A DNA stretch of 64,000 bases from G020354785 sp964521285 (lineage in GTDB: Bacteria; Bacteroidota; Bacteroidia; Bacteroidales; UBA10428), in contig CAZFQS010000006.1 in the NCBI GenBank assembly GCA_964521285.1, forward strand, positions 128,940-192,939. The letters are read 5' to 3'. The notes under the pieces were generated by a model. The model was not told the origin of the DNA, made no database searches, and saw nothing but the letters and a program-made list of their open reading frames with translations. Positions 19,046 to 28,932 of this stretch are shown piece after piece. The stretch's first letter is position 1. Each line of letters starts with the position of its first letter. Made by a program: the position numbers and the translations under genes.

Positions 19046-20386
19046 ATGAAACACATTTCCCTGTTGGTAATTTTATCTTTTTGTTGTACCGGACCTGTCT
19101 TATTAGGTCAGGGTTCTTCACTTGCCAGCTTTGCAACAGTTAAAAATGCGCCTGATGTTTCAGTACTTCCAGCTGATTCCGGTGCCGGACAGCCTTATCA
19201 TGATATTCTGGTAGCAGCTGATGGCAGTGGCGACTATAGAACCATAACTGAGGCAATAAATGCTTTGCCAATGTTCAATTATGAAAGAACTGTAATTTTT
19301 ATTAAGAATGGTGTATATAACGAGAAGATCAGAATCGAGCAGAACAATTTAACACTTCTGGGTGAAAGCCGTGACAGCACAATAATTTGCTTTAATCAGT
19401 TACGAACTGACTGGCAAAATAATAAAGATTATATAGGTCCCGCAGTTATAAACATTCATGCTGATGATATTATTCTTGAAAACCTTACTATTGAAAATAC
19501 ACAGCCGGAAACCGGCCCCCATGCATTCGCTGTTTATGGTACAGGCACACGGACAATAATTGTGAATTGTAATGTTTTAAGCAAGGGAGGTGATACCCTG
19601 TCACTGTGGAATTATAAAAGCGGCAAATACTATCATTCAAACTGTTACTTTAAGGGAAGTGTAGACTTTGTATGCCCGCGTGGATGGTGTTATATCAGGG
19701 ATTCGAGGTTTTACGAATTAAAAAAAACAGCAGCCATCTGGCATGCAGGCATAGGAGACAGTAATCAGAAATTTGTTATCTGCAACTCTTACTTTGATGG
19801 TGTGGAAGGCTTTTACCTGGGGCGCCACCATTATGATGCCCAGTTCTTCCTGTTAAATTGCAATTTTTCTGAGAATATGGATGATATACCAATTTTCAGG
19901 GTATTATATGAAAAAGAACCCGGAAAGAACCGGCCGAATATATTTGGTGACCGTTATTATTATTATAATTGTCATAGAAAAGGTGGAGATTTCGGGTGGT
20001 TCAGCGATAATCTCCGGAACGCGGAAAGTTCACCCTTGCCCGAAGATATTACAGCTGAATGGACATTTAACGGACAGTGGGATCCGGAATCAAAACAGCA
20101 GCCTTATGTTAAATCCTTTACAATTGAATATAAATCGTTAATCCTTCATTTTAGTGAACTTATATCTGTAAAGGGTAACCTTACCATAAAAACTCACACC
20201 GGAAAGGTCCTTGGATATGAGACCGGCAGTGGCAGGGATGTAATTAAATTTACTTCCGGGGACTTTCTTACAAAGCTTGATTTTAATGAACATTTAATAA
20301 TTGTCAACGGTTTCATATTACCTGTAAAAGCCACTGTTTATGAACGTGCTTTGAAAAAAGAAATAAACCTGGAAGCTAATGACTAA
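19046..20386 (+). CDS. CE8 pectinesterase-like protein with altered active-site residues
   Basis: The 446-residue product has a signal peptide (1-21) and a beta-helix opening with the pectin methylesterase block ADGSGDYRTITEAINALP. The nucleophile Asp (GSVDFV, Asp207), acid Asp (GGDTLSLW, Asp183) and Arg260 (YLGRHHYD) are retained. The Gln that normally starts the QAVAL block is His159, the Gln of QDT is Gly182, and the Trp of LGRPW is replaced by His residues. Those Gln residues form the oxyanion hole in characterised enzymes, so activity may be altered. A C-terminal extension (about 350-446) forms an extra small beta domain. It overlaps the next gene by 8 bases. Likely role: removal of methyl or another ester from pectin. 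Confidence 0.85.
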   Translation: MKHISLLVILSFCCTGPVLLGQGSSLASFATVKNAPDVSVLPADSGAGQPYHDILVAADGSGDYRTITEAINALPMFNYERTVIFIKNGVYNEKIRIEQNNLTLLGESRDSTIICFNQLRTDWQNNKDYIGPAVINIHADDIILENLTIENTQPETGPHAFAVYGTGTRTIIVNCNVLSKGGDTLSLWNYKSGKYYHSNCYFKGSVDFVCPRGWCYIRDSRFYELKKTAAIWHAGIGDSNQKFVICNSYFDGVEGFYLGRHHYDAQFFLLNCNFSENMDDIPIFRVLYEKEPGKNRPNIFGDRYYYYNCHRKGGDFGWFSDNLRNAESSPLPEDITAEWTFNGQWDPESKQQPYVKSFTIEYKSLILHFSELISVKGNLTIKTHTGKVLGYETGSGRDVIKFTSGDFLTKLDFNEHLIIVNGFILPVKATVYERALKKEINLEAND

Positions 20387-22670
20387 TACATTAGTTAAAA
20401 CAAAGTCTTGTATAATAAGTCTATTTCTACTTATATTCGTATATGATTGTGTTGCTCAGGATAATTCTGTTGTTAAGGGTAAAATTATAGATGCCGGCAC
20501 CATGCTGCCGTTAACAGGGGCCACTATTATAGCTGATACCTTGCATGGGACAGTATCAGATTCTCAGGGCAATTATGTATTATTGTTAAAACCGGGGAGA
20601 ACACAAATCAAATTCCAGTATATTGGTTATAAAACAGCCATTAAAACTGTAGATATGGCTGCAAATGACACCCTTGTTGTTGATGTCACAATGGTTACTG
20701 ACATTACAATGCTTGATGAAATTGTTGTAACAGCCGGTAAATATGAACAAAAACTCTCTGATGTTACTGTATCACTTGATATCCTAAAACCGGCGAGGAT
20801 CGCAGTCACAAATTCAACTTCAATGGAAATGATTATAAATCAAATGCCCGGCATTGATATATTGGACGGACAGGCAAGCATAAGAGGAGGAAGTGGCTAT
20901 AGTTTTGGAGCCGGAAGCAGGGTCCTGGTATTAATCGATGATCTATCAATACTCTCTGCTGATGCAGGTGATGTAAAATGGTCATATTTACCTGTAGAAA
21001 ATATTTCCCAGGTGGAAATAATAAAAGGGGCTTCTTCTGTTTTATATGGGTCATCGGCCTTAAATGGCGTCATAAACATCAGAACAGCATACCCTAAGAG
21101 TAAGCCCCAGACAAATATAAATATGTACAGTGGTATGTATCTGAATCCGAAGAGAAAGGAACTGATATGGTGGGAAAGTCAACCGGTATTTGCCGGGGGC
21201 AGTTTTTTTCATTCGGTTAGAAAGGGAAACCTGGGTATTGTTGTCGGAAGTTATTTATTTAGTAATCAGGGTTACAGGGAAAATGAAGATGATAAGAGGG
21301 CAAGATTTAATATGAACCTTGGATACAGGGATAAGAAGATAAGGGGATTATCTTACGGAGTAAATATGAATACTATGTATCAGGACAAAATTGACTTCCT
21401 TCTATGGCAGAATGCTGATTCAGGAGCTTACATGCAGAATTTGGCTGCAATCCCCAGGGTGCATGCATTTCGCTTAAATATTGATCCATATATTGAATAT
21501 TCTGCTGAGAAGGGGACTAAGCATAGTATAAAAACAAGGTTTTTATTAATAAATAATGTTTTCAAGGATGAACCTGATAAAGATAATGAATCCGCGCAAT
21601 ACTTTGGAGAATATAAATTTCAAAGGACTTTTAAGGAAAGTATTGTCTGGAATACTGGATTGAGTATTACTTATTCGGATATATTAGCCAATTTATATGG
21701 TAACCATAATAGTCTGAATACAGCCATATATTCGCAGCTTGATATCAAAGCATTAAAAAATCTGAAATTATCAGCCGGCTTAAGGTGGGAAACCTACAAA
21801 CTGGATTCAATATTTGAAGTATCCACTCCACTGTTCAGGACAGGATTAAACTATCAGCCAGCCAGGTATACTTTTCTCAGAGCTTCATACGGACAGGGTT
21901 ACAGGTTTCCCTCCATTGCAGAAAAATATACTGCAACAAGCGTAAGCTCATTGAATATATTTCCCAACCCTGACCTGAAAACCGAAACAGGATGGAGTGC
22001 TGAGGTAGGTATTAAACAGAGCCTGCAGATAAAAAACTGGAAAGGATACCTGGATATTGCAGCATTTATAACAGAGTATAAGGATATGATTGAATACACA
22101 TTCGGTGTATATAAACCTGATACAATACAATATGCCACACCTGAACATATTGGTTTTAAATCATTAAATATTGGTAATGCCCGTATATCAGGAATAGAAA
22201 TTATACTGGCAGGAGAAGGAAAACTTTTTGGCATACCTGCAGTTTTCCATGCAGGATATAATTATAATTATCCGGTTGATTTGAATTATGACGAAAATGA
22301 TACTACAAATTCATCAGAAAGCCGTATTTTAAAATACAGATTTCACCATTCGGCAAAAGCAGATGTTGAGTTCAGTTATAAGAGGTTTTCAGGAGGATTT
22401 AATATTATTTACAGGAGCTTTATGATAAATGTTGATCCCATATTTATTGACCCGCTTATTGGTAATATATTTTTACCGGGTTATCCCGAATACCGTGAAA
22501 CACATGACAGGGGTTATATATTATGTGACGGCAGAATTTCATTTCAATTGTCAGCAAAATTTAAAATTGCTTTTATTGTTAAAAATATTTTTAATAAGGA
22601 ATATATTGGAAGACCCGGGGATATTGGCCCCCCGCGGAACATAACATTAAAATTCTCAATGGATATGTGA
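20379..22670 (+). CDS. TonB-dependent outer-membrane receptor (non-SusC type)
   Basis: The 763-residue product has a signal peptide, a carboxypeptidase-regulatory-like domain (about 28-112), a TonB-box-like LDEIVVTAGKYEQ, a plug with MPGIDILDGQASIRGGSGY and GASSVLYGSSALNGVINI, and a 22-strand type barrel ending RNITLKFSMDM. It is shorter than SusC proteins and has no SusD partner. The start codon overlaps the stop region of the pectinesterase gene (8 bases), so translation is probably coupled. That links it to the pectin locus as an import channel for a small product or a cofactor such as a metal chelate. The ligand is unknown. Confidence 0.9.
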   Translation: MTNTLVKTKSCIISLFLLIFVYDCVAQDNSVVKGKIIDAGTMLPLTGATIIADTLHGTVSDSQGNYVLLLKPGRTQIKFQYIGYKTAIKTVDMAANDTLVVDVTMVTDITMLDEIVVTAGKYEQKLSDVTVSLDILKPARIAVTNSTSMEMIINQMPGIDILDGQASIRGGSGYSFGAGSRVLVLIDDLSILSADAGDVKWSYLPVENISQVEIIKGASSVLYGSSALNGVINIRTAYPKSKPQTNINMYSGMYLNPKRKELIWWESQPVFAGGSFFHSVRKGNLGIVVGSYLFSNQGYRENEDDKRARFNMNLGYRDKKIRGLSYGVNMNTMYQDKIDFLLWQNADSGAYMQNLAAIPRVHAFRLNIDPYIEYSAEKGTKHSIKTRFLLINNVFKDEPDKDNESAQYFGEYKFQRTFKESIVWNTGLSITYSDILANLYGNHNSLNTAIYSQLDIKALKNLKLSAGLRWETYKLDSIFEVSTPLFRTGLNYQPARYTFLRASYGQGYRFPSIAEKYTATSVSSLNIFPNPDLKTETGWSAEVGIKQSLQIKNWKGYLDIAAFITEYKDMIEYTFGVYKPDTIQYATPEHIGFKSLNIGNARISGIEIILAGEGKLFGIPAVFHAGYNYNYPVDLNYDENDTTNSSESRILKYRFHHSAKADVEFSYKRFSGGFNIIYRSFMINVDPIFIDPLIGNIFLPGYPEYRETHDRGYILCDGRISFQLSAKFKIAFIVKNIFNKEYIGRPGDIGPPRNITLKFSMDM

Positions 22671-22699
22671 TGTCTCCCTTCCCGCTTAATCCTTAATCC

Positions 22700-23446
22700 T
22701 TACCTTGATTTAATCAGCCGCCGGCTGAGACTGGTTTCGTTATTCTTTATTGAATAAATATATATCCCGTTTATTAAGTTTTCACCTGTAAATTCAAAGT
22801 AATTTTCCCCTCTTTTAGCGATTATTTTTTCATTATAGACTAATTTCCCAAGAATATCAAAAACATAAAGTTCAACTTCTCCGGTTTTACCTGTAATAAA
22901 TCCAATTCTGGTTTTGCTGTTAAATGGATTTGGCTCATTAATGATTTGGAATTCTTCTTCAAAAATATTCTTAATATTACTTGGGGAGTTTATTCTTATA
23001 AATACTGATGTATCATTAACCTGAGGTTCCCACATAATTGTATCGACTCCGAATAAAATATATGGCTGGACCTTTATAGCCAGGGAAAACAGACCTGTAT
23101 CAGTTGGAGTCCCGCTAATCAATGAACAATATGCAGTATCAGGATAAAGATCTTCAGCATTAACCTCATATTCCAAACCCGGGGGTAAACTGTCAACACT
23201 GATAATTTGTATTTTTATTATTGTAACAGTAATGAGCTCAGAACTATAAGTTGATGGAGGCCATATTGTGACAGTCTGATTATATTCAACACCTACCTCT
23301 CCTTCAGGCAAAGTATCAGGACAAATCTCTCCGGGTAATAATTCATCAACACAGCCAATTGTATCAGGAGTACATTGCCCGCAAATCTCACAGAGATTTA
23401 TTATGGGCAATAGCATTACGATGCATATGAATACTAAATTTTTCAT
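22700..23446 (-). CDS. Secreted protein with T9SS C-terminal domain
   Basis: The 248-residue product has a signal peptide (1-19), a Cys-containing stretch (CEICGQCTPDTIGC), an Ig-like or cadherin-like middle part with PPGLEYEVNAEDLYPDTAYC (putative-Ig pattern of LPPGL...G.P), and a T9SS sorting domain (about 165-248; NEPNPFNSKTRIGF, VFDILGKLVYNE). It is a cell-surface or released protein of unknown role. It converges with the TonB receptor gene, with 29 bases between the stops, and is 21 bases downstream of the DUF4301 gene, from which it may be co-transcribed. Confidence 0.85.
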   Translation of the reverse strand: MKNLVFICIVMLLPIINLCEICGQCTPDTIGCVDELLPGEICPDTLPEGEVGVEYNQTVTIWPPSTYSSELITVTIIKIQIISVDSLPPGLEYEVNAEDLYPDTAYCSLISGTPTDTGLFSLAIKVQPYILFGVDTIMWEPQVNDTSVFIRINSPSNIKNIFEEEFQIINEPNPFNSKTRIGFITGKTGEVELYVFDILGKLVYNEKIIAKRGENYFEFTGENLINGIYIYSIKNNETSLSRRLIKSR

Positions 23447-23467
23447 TTTGGAGGTATTTATTTGTAT

Positions 23468-25012
23468 TTATTGATGTTCAGCCCTCAGCAGGTCATTGAC
23501 CGTTTTAACAGGATTAAAAGTGGAGATGGGTACTTCAATAAATATAGTGTTCCAGTCAGACATAGCGCCGTTCCACAAACCTGGTAATTCTAAAGCTTTT
23601 AATGGCCTTCCTCCTTTTGTCTTTTTTGAAATGAATCCTGTATTAGGATCGATGAATTGATGCAACTCAAATTTATTTCCTTTATAATCCTTTATTCCAC
23701 AGACAATATCTACTGGATTAAAATGTGTTGAACTGCTTAATATGGCATTTTGTTCATAGTTATGGCCATCTATTTGCGATTTCTCGATAATCTGGAGTGA
23801 TACGTCACCATTTAAATTTTTTACCCAGAAAGGGCCCCCTCCCGGTTCACCTTCATTTTTTACCATGCCGCAAACTCTCAAGGGCCTGTTTAATATTTTG
23901 GTGAGATATTTTACTGTGTTTTGCAGGTCTGAGTTAATTTTTTTATTATCACATAATATACACAACTCATTTTTTACAAAACCAATTATTTCGTCTGCCA
24001 GTGACTGTTGTATAGATGATGATGAATTGAGTAAATCAAGATAATTAAATATTTTTTCCTGGTATTCCAGCAAAGCTCCGGCCAATACTTTTTTGTATTT
24101 TACTGTGTTGATTTTTCTCTTGTCAGGTACTACATTGTCAATGTTTTTAATTAATATAATATCAGCATTTATTTCATTAAGGTTTTCAATTAGGGCTCCA
24201 TGCCCCCCGGGCCTGAAAATTATAGTTCCGTCTTTAGCCCTGAAAGGTTCATTTTTAACATTAACAGATATGGTATCTGTTGAAGGTTTTTGAATTGAAT
24301 ATGAAATATCGTACTTTACATTATACTCTGATTCATATTTATCCTTTATTTTATCTGTTACTTGCTGAAAAAGAGATTTATGTTCAGGTGAAACTGTAAA
24401 ATGGATCTTTACAGTGCCATCAGCATTCTTTGCGATCATGGCTCCTTCAACCATATGCTCCTCAACGGCAGTGCGGTTATTATTTCCATAAACATGAAAT
24501 TTCAGCAGACCTTTGGGAAGACTTTCATAATTCAGGCCATCGGCATTGAACAGCGCATCCAGTATTACACATAGTTTATTCTGCCTTACAAGCTCATCTA
24601 TGTTTTTATCATTATCCTGCAAGATGTTTTTTAAGTCGCTGTAGAAAGCAAACTTTTTAATATTTTTAAAGAATATACTTACCTGTTTATAGGCACTATT
24701 GTTTAATAAATTCGGATCATAGTTGCTGTTTTTATAAGCTGATCTGAATTCAAACAGCGCTTTGAACATTCTTGATGCAGCACCTGAAGCAGGAACAAAT
24801 TTTAATTTAACGCGATCCTGTGCAGATTCATATTTATTAATATAATTTTTAATGGATTCCGGATCTAAAGGCTTAATGCCATTTTGTATTCTGGCAGCTT
24901 TAAATAATTTAACATAGGGAAAGCCTTTTTTAAATGTATTTATCTGTTCTGTAACTTTTTCAACACTAATCCCTTTTTCCTGAAAATGTATGATATCTGT
25001 TTTATTAAACAT
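23468..25012 (-). CDS. DUF4301-family protein
   Basis: The 514-residue cytoplasmic product has no signal peptide. It resembles the Bacteroidota DUF4301 family, with the Gly-rich block VPASGAASRMFKALFEF near residue 80 and FRPGGHGALIENLNE in the middle. These blocks recall a nucleotidyltransferase-like (Rossmann) fold with a phosphate-binding loop followed by Arg. I know of no assigned reaction. The length is as expected for the family. Neighbours are unrelated (T9SS protein and YjbQ), so context does not help. Confidence 0.8.
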   Translation of the reverse strand: MFNKTDIIHFQEKGISVEKVTEQINTFKKGFPYVKLFKAARIQNGIKPLDPESIKNYINKYESAQDRVKLKFVPASGAASRMFKALFEFRSAYKNSNYDPNLLNNSAYKQVSIFFKNIKKFAFYSDLKNILQDNDKNIDELVRQNKLCVILDALFNADGLNYESLPKGLLKFHVYGNNNRTAVEEHMVEGAMIAKNADGTVKIHFTVSPEHKSLFQQVTDKIKDKYESEYNVKYDISYSIQKPSTDTISVNVKNEPFRAKDGTIIFRPGGHGALIENLNEINADIILIKNIDNVVPDKRKINTVKYKKVLAGALLEYQEKIFNYLDLLNSSSSIQQSLADEIIGFVKNELCILCDNKKINSDLQNTVKYLTKILNRPLRVCGMVKNEGEPGGGPFWVKNLNGDVSLQIIEKSQIDGHNYEQNAILSSSTHFNPVDIVCGIKDYKGNKFELHQFIDPNTGFISKKTKGGRPLKALELPGLWNGAMSDWNTIFIEVPISTFNPVKTVNDLLRAEHQ

Positions 25013-25161
25013 AGGGTACTTATTTATTATAATGGCTAATTTAGCAAATTAGCAAAATTTATGTTTAGTTTTAGCCAGTATCATATTAATTTTAATACTT
25101 AAAATTAACTCATATTTTTCACATATTTACAAATTTAACTCTTTAGTACGTATTTTACATA

Positions 25162-25572
25162 CTATCCTAAAACTGTCAACACCATATTTCTTGGTCCCCC
25201 TGAATTTCTAAACTCACAAAAGTATATGCCCTGCCAGATTCCCAGGTTCAATCTGCGGTTGGTTATTGGAATTGTCAATGACTGCCCGAAAACCGAAGAT
25301 TTCAGGTGAGAGGACATATCATCGGGGCCCTCGAGCGTATGAGTATAAATTGAGTTATTATCAGGTATAAGCTTATCTACAAATGACCGGAAGTCCACTC
25401 TTACTGAAGGATCGGCATTCTCATTTATAGCCAGTGCTGCAGTAGTATGTTTTACTAAAATATTAAGTAATCCCTTTTCGGGCAGTTCTTCTAAATTATC
25501 TTCTATAAGTCTGGTTATCAGGTGAAACCCCCGCCCGAATCCTCTTAATGTAATTTCTTTTTGAAATATCAT
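25162..25572 (-). CDS. YjbQ / UPF0047 family protein
   Basis: The 136-residue product matches the YjbQ family along its whole length, with VKHTTAALAINENADPSVRVD and the C-terminal LGIWQGIYFCEFRNSGGPR. The conserved His of the HTTAAL block and Glu of CEFR are characteristic. Members have weak thiamine-phosphate-synthase-type activity, but the physiological role is unclear. It is a single gene with its own upstream region. Confidence 0.92.
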   Translation of the reverse strand: MIFQKEITLRGFGRGFHLITRLIEDNLEELPEKGLLNILVKHTTAALAINENADPSVRVDFRSFVDKLIPDNNSIYTHTLEGPDDMSSHLKSSVFGQSLTIPITNRRLNLGIWQGIYFCEFRNSGGPRNMVLTVLG

Positions 25573-25765
25573 AGTAGCCGGTTTTGATAATTAGATTTCA
25601 GTACTAAAATAAAATCTTTATATACTGGGTTTTTAGATATATATATACAAAAATACTTTAAAATCATTTTTATTTAAGTTATTTAAGTTTATTATTTTAA
25701 CTATTTTTGGGACATTGGTTTATCTTCTATATTAGAAACCTCATATTTTTCTGAGTTTGATATTG

Positions 25766-26401
25766 ATGAGAAAATATTTTACAATTCTGACCATTCAAAT
25801 TCTTTTTGCTTTTGTTATTTGCGGTCAGGATAAGGATCTTGTTCAGCTGACCGGCAGAATTACAAATGAAGTATCTGAACCGTTGCCGTTTGCCCATGTT
25901 TTAATAATGAATAATTTCAGAGGAACTATCACCGATCGTGAAGGTAAATTTTCATTAGTCGTTGAAGTATATGATACTATTCTTTTTTCAACTGTAGGTT
26001 ATAAGAGAAAGATATTAACTATTCCCGATACCCTTCCTAAACCTTTTCTGACAACTGACATCGTATTAGTGGAAGATACAATTCTCATTGCCGAAGTCAA
26101 AATATATCCCTGGAAGTCATATGAAGAATTCAAAAGGGCGCTGCTAAATCTTAAACTTCCCGATGATGACAATGAAAGGGCGAGGCGAAATATTGCCCTG
26201 ATAAAAACTCAGATAATATTAGATAACGAACCAAACGCAAGAGAAAATTTTCAATATGTTATGGAACAGCAGTACAGGGAGACTTTTAGCCACGGAATGT
26301 ATCCTTCATACCAGATATTTAATGCATTTGCATGGGCAAAATTTTTTCAGGCACTTAAACGAGGAGATTTTAAGCGTAATGCCGATCAAAAGGAGAAATA
26401 G
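25766..26401 (+). CDS. Small exported protein with carboxypeptidase-regulatory-like domain
   Basis: From the ATG at 25766 (a TTG at 25757 is in frame but adds only three residues) the product has 211 residues. A signal peptide (1-20) precedes a CarboxypepD_reg-like beta-sandwich (about 27-108; LTGRITNEVSEPLPFAHVLI, GTITDREGKFSL). The C-terminal half is charged and helical, with a run of Arg and Asn. Such proteins occur beside TonB receptors in this phylum. The gene ends 71 bases before a receptor gene in the same direction. The function is not known. Confidence 0.85.
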   Translation: MRKYFTILTIQILFAFVICGQDKDLVQLTGRITNEVSEPLPFAHVLIMNNFRGTITDREGKFSLVVEVYDTILFSTVGYKRKILTIPDTLPKPFLTTDIVLVEDTILIAEVKIYPWKSYEEFKRALLNLKLPDDDNERARRNIALIKTQIILDNEPNARENFQYVMEQQYRETFSHGMYPSYQIFNAFAWAKFFQALKRGDFKRNADQKEK

Positions 26402-26472
26402 CAAAAAAATCCTCACTAACACAATTTATTACCTCTGTTGAAGTTAATACACTCAATAACAGGATTATTATA

Positions 26473-28929
26473 ATGAGTTCATCAAAAGGGATCATATTTT
26501 TAATCTTCTTTCTGTTCAATATTTACTGTGGTTATTCTCAGGAATATGGGATTCTTAAAGGCAGAATTACAGATGAAAAAGGTAATCCTGTTTTAGGCGC
26601 TGCAATTGTTGATGAAGCTAATAAATATGGGACAATAACCAATGAAAGAGGTTATTATGAGCTTAATGTACCTGCAAATAAAGATGTAACAGTCACCATT
26701 TCTTTTATAGGCTATGAGAAAATAAGTGTGCCGGTTAAAATTATGGCAGGTGATACCTATGAAGTTAATCGCAGTCTGGTTGCTAAAAGTGAAGAAATAG
26801 AAGAAGTATTAATTGAAAGTAAATTTGACAGAGGTAGTACTCTTGAGAGAATAGACATCAAATCTATTGAATATCTGCCAACAACTACAGGAGGTATTGA
26901 GACTATTTTAACTACGCTCGGCGCATCAATAAGAAGCGAATTTAGTTCACAATATTCGGTCAGGGGCGGGAATTTTGATGAGAACCTGGTATATGTTAAT
27001 GATATTGAAATATACAGGCCCTTATTAGTAAAAGCAGGGCAACAGGAAGGGTTAAGTTTTATAAACTCGAGTATGGTTTCATCAATTCAGTTTTCTGAAG
27101 GGGGGTTTGATGCCCAGTATGGTGATAAAATGTCTTCAGTGCTTGATATAAAATACAGGAGGCCGGCCAGTTTTGGAGGTGGTTTCTCTGCCAGCCTGTT
27201 AGGAGGGTCGTTTCATATTGAAGGCTCTTCAAAAAATAACAGATTTACTCATATATCAGGACTAAGGTATAAATCGAATCAGTATCTTCTGCGTAATTTG
27301 CAGACAAAGGGAGACTACAAACCTTCATTTCTTGATTTTCAGACTTATCTTACTTATGATATAGGTAAATCATTTGAAATTAGTCTGCTTGGCAATATAG
27401 CCCAGAACAAATATAATGTAATACCTGAAACGAGGGAGACAGCTTTTGGTACTTACCAGCAAACTGTTAGTTTTAACATATATTATGATGGCCAGGAACT
27501 GGATAATTTTATAACCTATCTGGGAGCAATATCATTTGATTACCATCCAAGCAAAAATCTTTCCCTTAAGCTTATAGGCTCTGGATTTGCTACTTATGAG
27601 GACGTAACTTATGACATACAGGGTCAGTATTTAATAAACCTGCTTGACAATGTTGTCAGTTCGGAGACATTTGGAGACAGCATATTGAATTTAGGGGTAG
27701 GGACCTATTTGCAGCATGCCAGAAATTATCTGGATGCCTATGTTTATTCAATATCACATAAAGGGACTTATTATACTGACAATAATAATTTAAAATGGGG
27801 ATTTAAATATCAAATTGAAGAAATATATGACAAAATAACGGAGTGGGATATGATTGATTCTGTTGGTTATTCCGTCCCCTATTCCGATACGGAGGTGCTG
27901 CTTGCAAGAAATACACGATCCGGAAATAATTTATTCTCTGAGAGAATTACTTCATTTGTGCAAAATACTTTTTATTTCCAGTCAGGGAGTTCGGATTTGT
28001 TTTTAAATACAGGGATAAGGGCCCATTACTGGACAATCAACAACCAGCTTGTAATAAGTCCTCGCGCAATTTTATCAGTAAATCCTAACTGGAGAAGGGA
28101 TATACAATTTCATTTCGCAGCCGGGTATTATTATCAACCTCCCTTTTATAAGGAATTAAGAAATCCTGAGGGTGTTTTATACGAGGATATTAAGGCCCAA
28201 AAATCCATACATTATGTATTGGGAAGTGACTTTAATTTTACTGCATGGGACAGGCCATTTATATTTTCAACAGAGTTATACTATAAATACATGTTTAACC
28301 TGGTCCCATATAAAATAGATGATGTCGATATCCAGTACTTACCCCAGTATTTCGCCAGGGGGTATGCTGCTGGTATTGAATTTAAAATAAATGGTGAGTT
28401 TGTGAAAGATGCTCAATCCTGGGCAACATTGTCAATAATGCAGACTAAAGAAGATATATATAAGGATTACTACATTAAAGCTGATAAGACCGTTGTTTCT
28501 CCTGGTTATTATCCAAGGCCAACCAATCAGTTATTTAGTTTTGGCCTGTTTTTTCAGGATTATTTTCCGAATAATCCTGATTACAAGGTTCATTTAAGTT
28601 TTTTCTACGGAAGCAGGTTGCCTTACGGATCACCTGAATATAACAAACCTCATGAAGTATATGAAATGAAGTCCTATAAAAGAGTAGATTTAGGGATGTC
28701 AAAGTCATTGCTAAGAAATAAAATTTTGGATAATGAAGCAGGTTTACTTAAACGTTTTAAAAGTATATGGCTGAATGTAGAAATTTTTAATCTTCTGGGT
28801 ATTCAGAATCAGATTTCCTATCAGTGGATCAGAACAATAAAGAACCAGTTTGGAATGCCAAATTTATTTGCAGTGCCGAATTATTTAACAGGACGGACAT
28901 TTAATGTAAAGATTAATGCAAGGTTCTGA
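26473..28929 (+). CDS. TonB-dependent receptor with N-terminal regulatory-like domain
   Basis: The 818-residue product has a signal peptide (1-22), a CarboxypepD_reg-like domain (about 28-112; LKGRITDEKGNPVLGAAIV), a plug with SVRGGNFDENLVYVNDIEI and GGFDAQYGDKMSSVLDIKYRRP, and a barrel ending FNVKINARF. The plug starts further downstream than in SusC proteins, and there is no SusD gene. It imports an unknown ligand in a TonB-dependent way. It pairs with the small regulatory-domain protein encoded just upstream, and it converges with the nitroreductase gene with 3 bases between the stops. Confidence 0.92.
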   Translation: MSSSKGIIFLIFFLFNIYCGYSQEYGILKGRITDEKGNPVLGAAIVDEANKYGTITNERGYYELNVPANKDVTVTISFIGYEKISVPVKIMAGDTYEVNRSLVAKSEEIEEVLIESKFDRGSTLERIDIKSIEYLPTTTGGIETILTTLGASIRSEFSSQYSVRGGNFDENLVYVNDIEIYRPLLVKAGQQEGLSFINSSMVSSIQFSEGGFDAQYGDKMSSVLDIKYRRPASFGGGFSASLLGGSFHIEGSSKNNRFTHISGLRYKSNQYLLRNLQTKGDYKPSFLDFQTYLTYDIGKSFEISLLGNIAQNKYNVIPETRETAFGTYQQTVSFNIYYDGQELDNFITYLGAISFDYHPSKNLSLKLIGSGFATYEDVTYDIQGQYLINLLDNVVSSETFGDSILNLGVGTYLQHARNYLDAYVYSISHKGTYYTDNNNLKWGFKYQIEEIYDKITEWDMIDSVGYSVPYSDTEVLLARNTRSGNNLFSERITSFVQNTFYFQSGSSDLFLNTGIRAHYWTINNQLVISPRAILSVNPNWRRDIQFHFAAGYYYQPPFYKELRNPEGVLYEDIKAQKSIHYVLGSDFNFTAWDRPFIFSTELYYKYMFNLVPYKIDDVDIQYLPQYFARGYAAGIEFKINGEFVKDAQSWATLSIMQTKEDIYKDYYIKADKTVVSPGYYPRPTNQLFSFGLFFQDYFPNNPDYKVHLSFFYGSRLPYGSPEYNKPHEVYEMKSYKRVDLGMSKSLLRNKILDNEAGLLKRFKSIWLNVEIFNLLGIQNQISYQWIRTIKNQFGMPNLFAVPNYLTGRTFNVKINARF

Positions 28930-28932
28930 TTT

